Of a DNA stretch of 13,635 nt, positions 13,082 through 13,635 are shown piece by piece. The notes under the pieces are model-generated. The model was not told the DNA's origin, ran no database searches, and saw only the letters and a program-made list of their open reading frames with translations. The position numbers were made by a program, and so were the translations under genes. The number at the start of each line of letters is the position of its first letter. The stretch's first letter is position 1. The stretch comes from Lutispora sp041687175 (lineage in GTDB: Bacteria > Bacillota > Clostridia > Lutisporales > Lutisporaceae), in NCBI RefSeq assembly GCF_041687175.1, contig NZ_JAWLCK010000078.1, positions 1-13,635 on the forward strand, given 5' to 3'.

Positions 13082-13635
13082 ATGAAACTATTTATAATAA
13101 GCAAAAGGCACTTAAGAATATTTATTTCAGTAATGTTGATAGTTTTATTATCAGCCATATATACTTTTGGATTTAATAAAGGTATTATCAGTGCATTTGT
13201 AAATAATGAAAAAATGATACCTATTTATTGTGTAGATACTGAAGAAAAGAAGATAGCTATAAGCTTTGATGCTGCTTGGGGTTCGGATAAGACGGAAGAT
13301 ATTCTAAGAATACTAAAAGAACATAATGTAAAAACAACATTTTTCCTTGTAGCTTTTTGGGTTGATAAGTATCCAGATATGGTAAAGAGAATTGATGAAG
13401 AGGGACATGAGATAGGAAATCATTCTGCTAATCATCCAAATATGTCCCAATTGAGCGAAGAGAAGATAAGAGAAGAATTGACAACCACATCAAATAAAAT
13501 TGAAGCGATAACCGAGAAAAAGGTGAACTTATTCAGGCCACCATTTGGTGATTATAACAATAAAGTAATAAGAGTTTGCAAAGAGTTAGGCTATTATGTT
13601 ATTCAATGGGATGTAGATTCTCTTGATTATAAGGA
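13082..13635 (+). CDS. pdaB: PdaB-like polysaccharide deacetylase, 3' end cut by window edge
   Basis: 184 codons are visible; homologues run to about 250 aa. One N-terminal membrane segment (about residues 11-32) anchors the protein, and the NodB domain follows outside. Motif 1 is SFDAAWG (61-67): catalytic Asp63 is kept but the second Asp of the usual FDD is Ala64. Motif 2 is NHSANH (113-118, metal His114 and His118), motif 3 is RPPFGDYN (152-159), and motif 4 starts at WDVDSLD (176-182). The phrase IYCVDTEEKKIAISFDAAWG and the overall layout match the sporulation-specific PdaB family, required in Bacillus for spore maturation or maintenance through cortex peptidoglycan. GGGAGG (13069-13074) lies 7 bases before ATG 13082. 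A sigma-E-like promoter upstream supports a sporulation role. A related wall deacetylase of the same fold is the alternative. Confidence 0.88.
   Translation, partial: MKLFIISKRHLRIFISVMLIVLLSAIYTFGFNKGIISAFVNNEKMIPIYCVDTEEKKIAISFDAAWGSDKTEDILRILKEHNVKTTFFLVAFWVDKYPDMVKRIDEEGHEIGNHSANHPNMSQLSEEKIREELTTTSNKIEAITEKKVNLFRPPFGDYNNKVIRVCKELGYYVIQWDVDSLDYK

Noticed and set aside
1..13635. CRISPR arrays, tRNA/rRNA genes, IS elements, attachment sites
   Set aside because: No regularly spaced repeats, no tRNA-like TTCGA-type arms outside the T-box, no transposase or integrase frame, and no direct repeats flanking any gene were seen.

Overview
The window reads as chromosomal core DNA from a low-GC, endospore-forming member of the Firmicutes, most likely an anaerobe of the Clostridia/Tissierellia type. 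This is inferred from the AT-rich sequence, strong Shine-Dalgarno sites, a T-box leader, two alpha/beta-type small acid-soluble spore proteins (SASPs), a PdaB-like sporulation deacetylase and a DUF4364 protein. I see no tRNA, rRNA, CRISPR array, insertion sequence, phage gene or other mobile element.

Left part (1-5522). A SEDS-family membrane protein (FtsW/RodA/SpoVE-like, minus strand, running off the left edge) is divergent from a PpaX-like HAD phosphatase. The phosphatase converges on a three-gene ABC importer operon on the minus strand (lipoprotein binding protein, then ATPase, then permease) of the SsuABC/TauABC/ThiXYZ type with unknown substrate. The two converging units share a hairpin terminator that contains both stop codons. 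Two strong hairpins separate the binding-protein gene from the ATPase gene. A CDP-alcohol phosphatidyltransferase (PgsA-like) is divergent from the importer.

Middle (5523-9891). A near-consensus sigma-A promoter drives a complete T-box leader with a GTA (valine) specifier, followed by valS and folC. The unit ends in a bidirectional terminator whose loop is the folC stop codon.

Right part (9883-13635). A DUF4364 winged-helix-type protein, a typical SASP, a lipoprotein polysaccharide deacetylase, a second and divergent SASP (TTG start), a small two-CBS-domain protein resembling c-di-AMP-binding DarB/CbpB (TTG start), and the first 184 codons of a PdaB-like deacetylase preceded by a sigma-E-like promoter. 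The gene content points to spore DNA protection and cortex or wall modification.

I did not find a new multi-gene system. The points most worth a second look are a SEDS protein that appears to lack the conserved catalytic Asp, the double hairpin inside the ABC operon (possibly a dispersed repeat) with a well-spaced Shine-Dalgarno/micro-ORF antisense to the operon, stop codons built into terminator hairpins, the divergent SASP, and the sporulation promoter.
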